Of a stretch of DNA of 39,329 nt, positions 39,264-39,329 are shown piece by piece; position 1 is the first letter of the stretch; each line of letters begins with the position of its first letter. The stretch is from CBEULR01 sp965544035 (GTDB lineage Bacteria > Bacillota > Desulfotomaculia > Desulfotomaculales > Desulforudaceae), in the NCBI GenBank assembly GCA_965544035.1, contig CBEULR010000019.1, forward strand, positions 1-39,329, written 5' to 3'. A model generated the notes under the pieces. The model had not been told where the DNA came from, did not search any database, and saw nothing but the letters and a program-made list of their open reading frames with translations. Both the position numbers and the translations under genes were made by a program.

Positions 39264-39329
39264 CGTTGGACGTTAGTAGTGAGTAGTGATTCGACCCCAA
39301 AAAGGGTCCAATTTAGGGTATAACATATA
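39264..39329. repeat. Right arm of the terminal inverted repeat with adjacent dispersed-repeat motif
   Basis: 39275-39329 is the exact reverse complement of 1-55. Just before it, CGTTGG-AC-GTTAGTAG (39264-39279) repeats the motif at 25795-25810. The segment after dapF contains no gene. Confidence 0.9.

Noticed and set aside
1..39329. Terminal inverted repeat as a composite transposon or integrative element
   Set aside because: The window contains housekeeping genes from end to end and no transposase or integrase; an assembly overlap explains it better.

Overview
The window reads as chromosomal DNA from a GC-rich, anaerobic, endospore-forming Firmicute, probably of the Peptococcaceae / Desulfotomaculum-Pelotomaculum type. 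The grounds are spoIVB next to spo0A, a lipoprotein with a Gmad2-type domain, an oxygen-sensitive four-subunit 2-oxoacid:ferredoxin oxidoreductase, frequent GTG/TTG starts and strong Shine-Dalgarno (SD) sites. The genus is an inference. No rRNA, tRNA or CRISPR was seen. The first and last 55 bases are exact reverse complements of each other, so the window is probably a whole contig that ends in a dispersed repeat.

Layout. 76-3601: purine genes purN-purH-purD. 3601-3770: repeat-rich spacer. 3770-4540: lipoprotein with PrcB-like and Gmad2-like domains. 4690-11280: an accessory island with six small cysteine-rich peptide genes in three two-gene operons (4798-5224, 5385-5832, 10788-11228). These surround a glycosyltransferase on the minus strand and a plus-strand set of UDP-sugar dehydrogenase, UDP-glucuronate decarboxylase-like SDR and a second glycosyltransferase. 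11347-13565: a 32-codon gene, an ArsP/YraQ-type permease and two small thioredoxin-like proteins. 13870-16260: cyclopropane fatty acid synthase, a foldback repeat and a CcdA-like membrane protein. 16408-22709: hisD-C-B-H-A-F-IE, with a second copy of the foldback repeat between hisA and hisF. 22752-27885: pcrA, amj, ligA. 27965-30218: spoIVB and spo0A. 30372-33942: envelope genes (SteA-like, SteB/MctB-like, GT2, MraY-like). 33960-37290: P-loop ATPase and korD-A-B-C. 37287-39258: M20 peptidase and dapF.

The most unusual content is the peptide island. All six peptides share a 29-residue C-terminal core with six invariant cysteines. They fall into two leader types (A and B), and every operon holds one A followed by one B. 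Each operon has its own terminator and the same upstream promoter-like motif with fixed 19-nt spacing. Their placement around UDP-sugar and glycosyltransferase genes suggests a glycosylated ribosomal peptide or a surface (perhaps spore-surface) peptide system. I do not recognise the family. The glycosylation link is inferred from gene neighbourhood only, and no dedicated protease or exporter is visible here.

The rest is largely housekeeping. Two points stand out: the roughly 360-bp foldback elements, which behave like MITEs or long hairpin RNAs, and a good candidate sigma-H promoter plus 0A box in front of spo0A.
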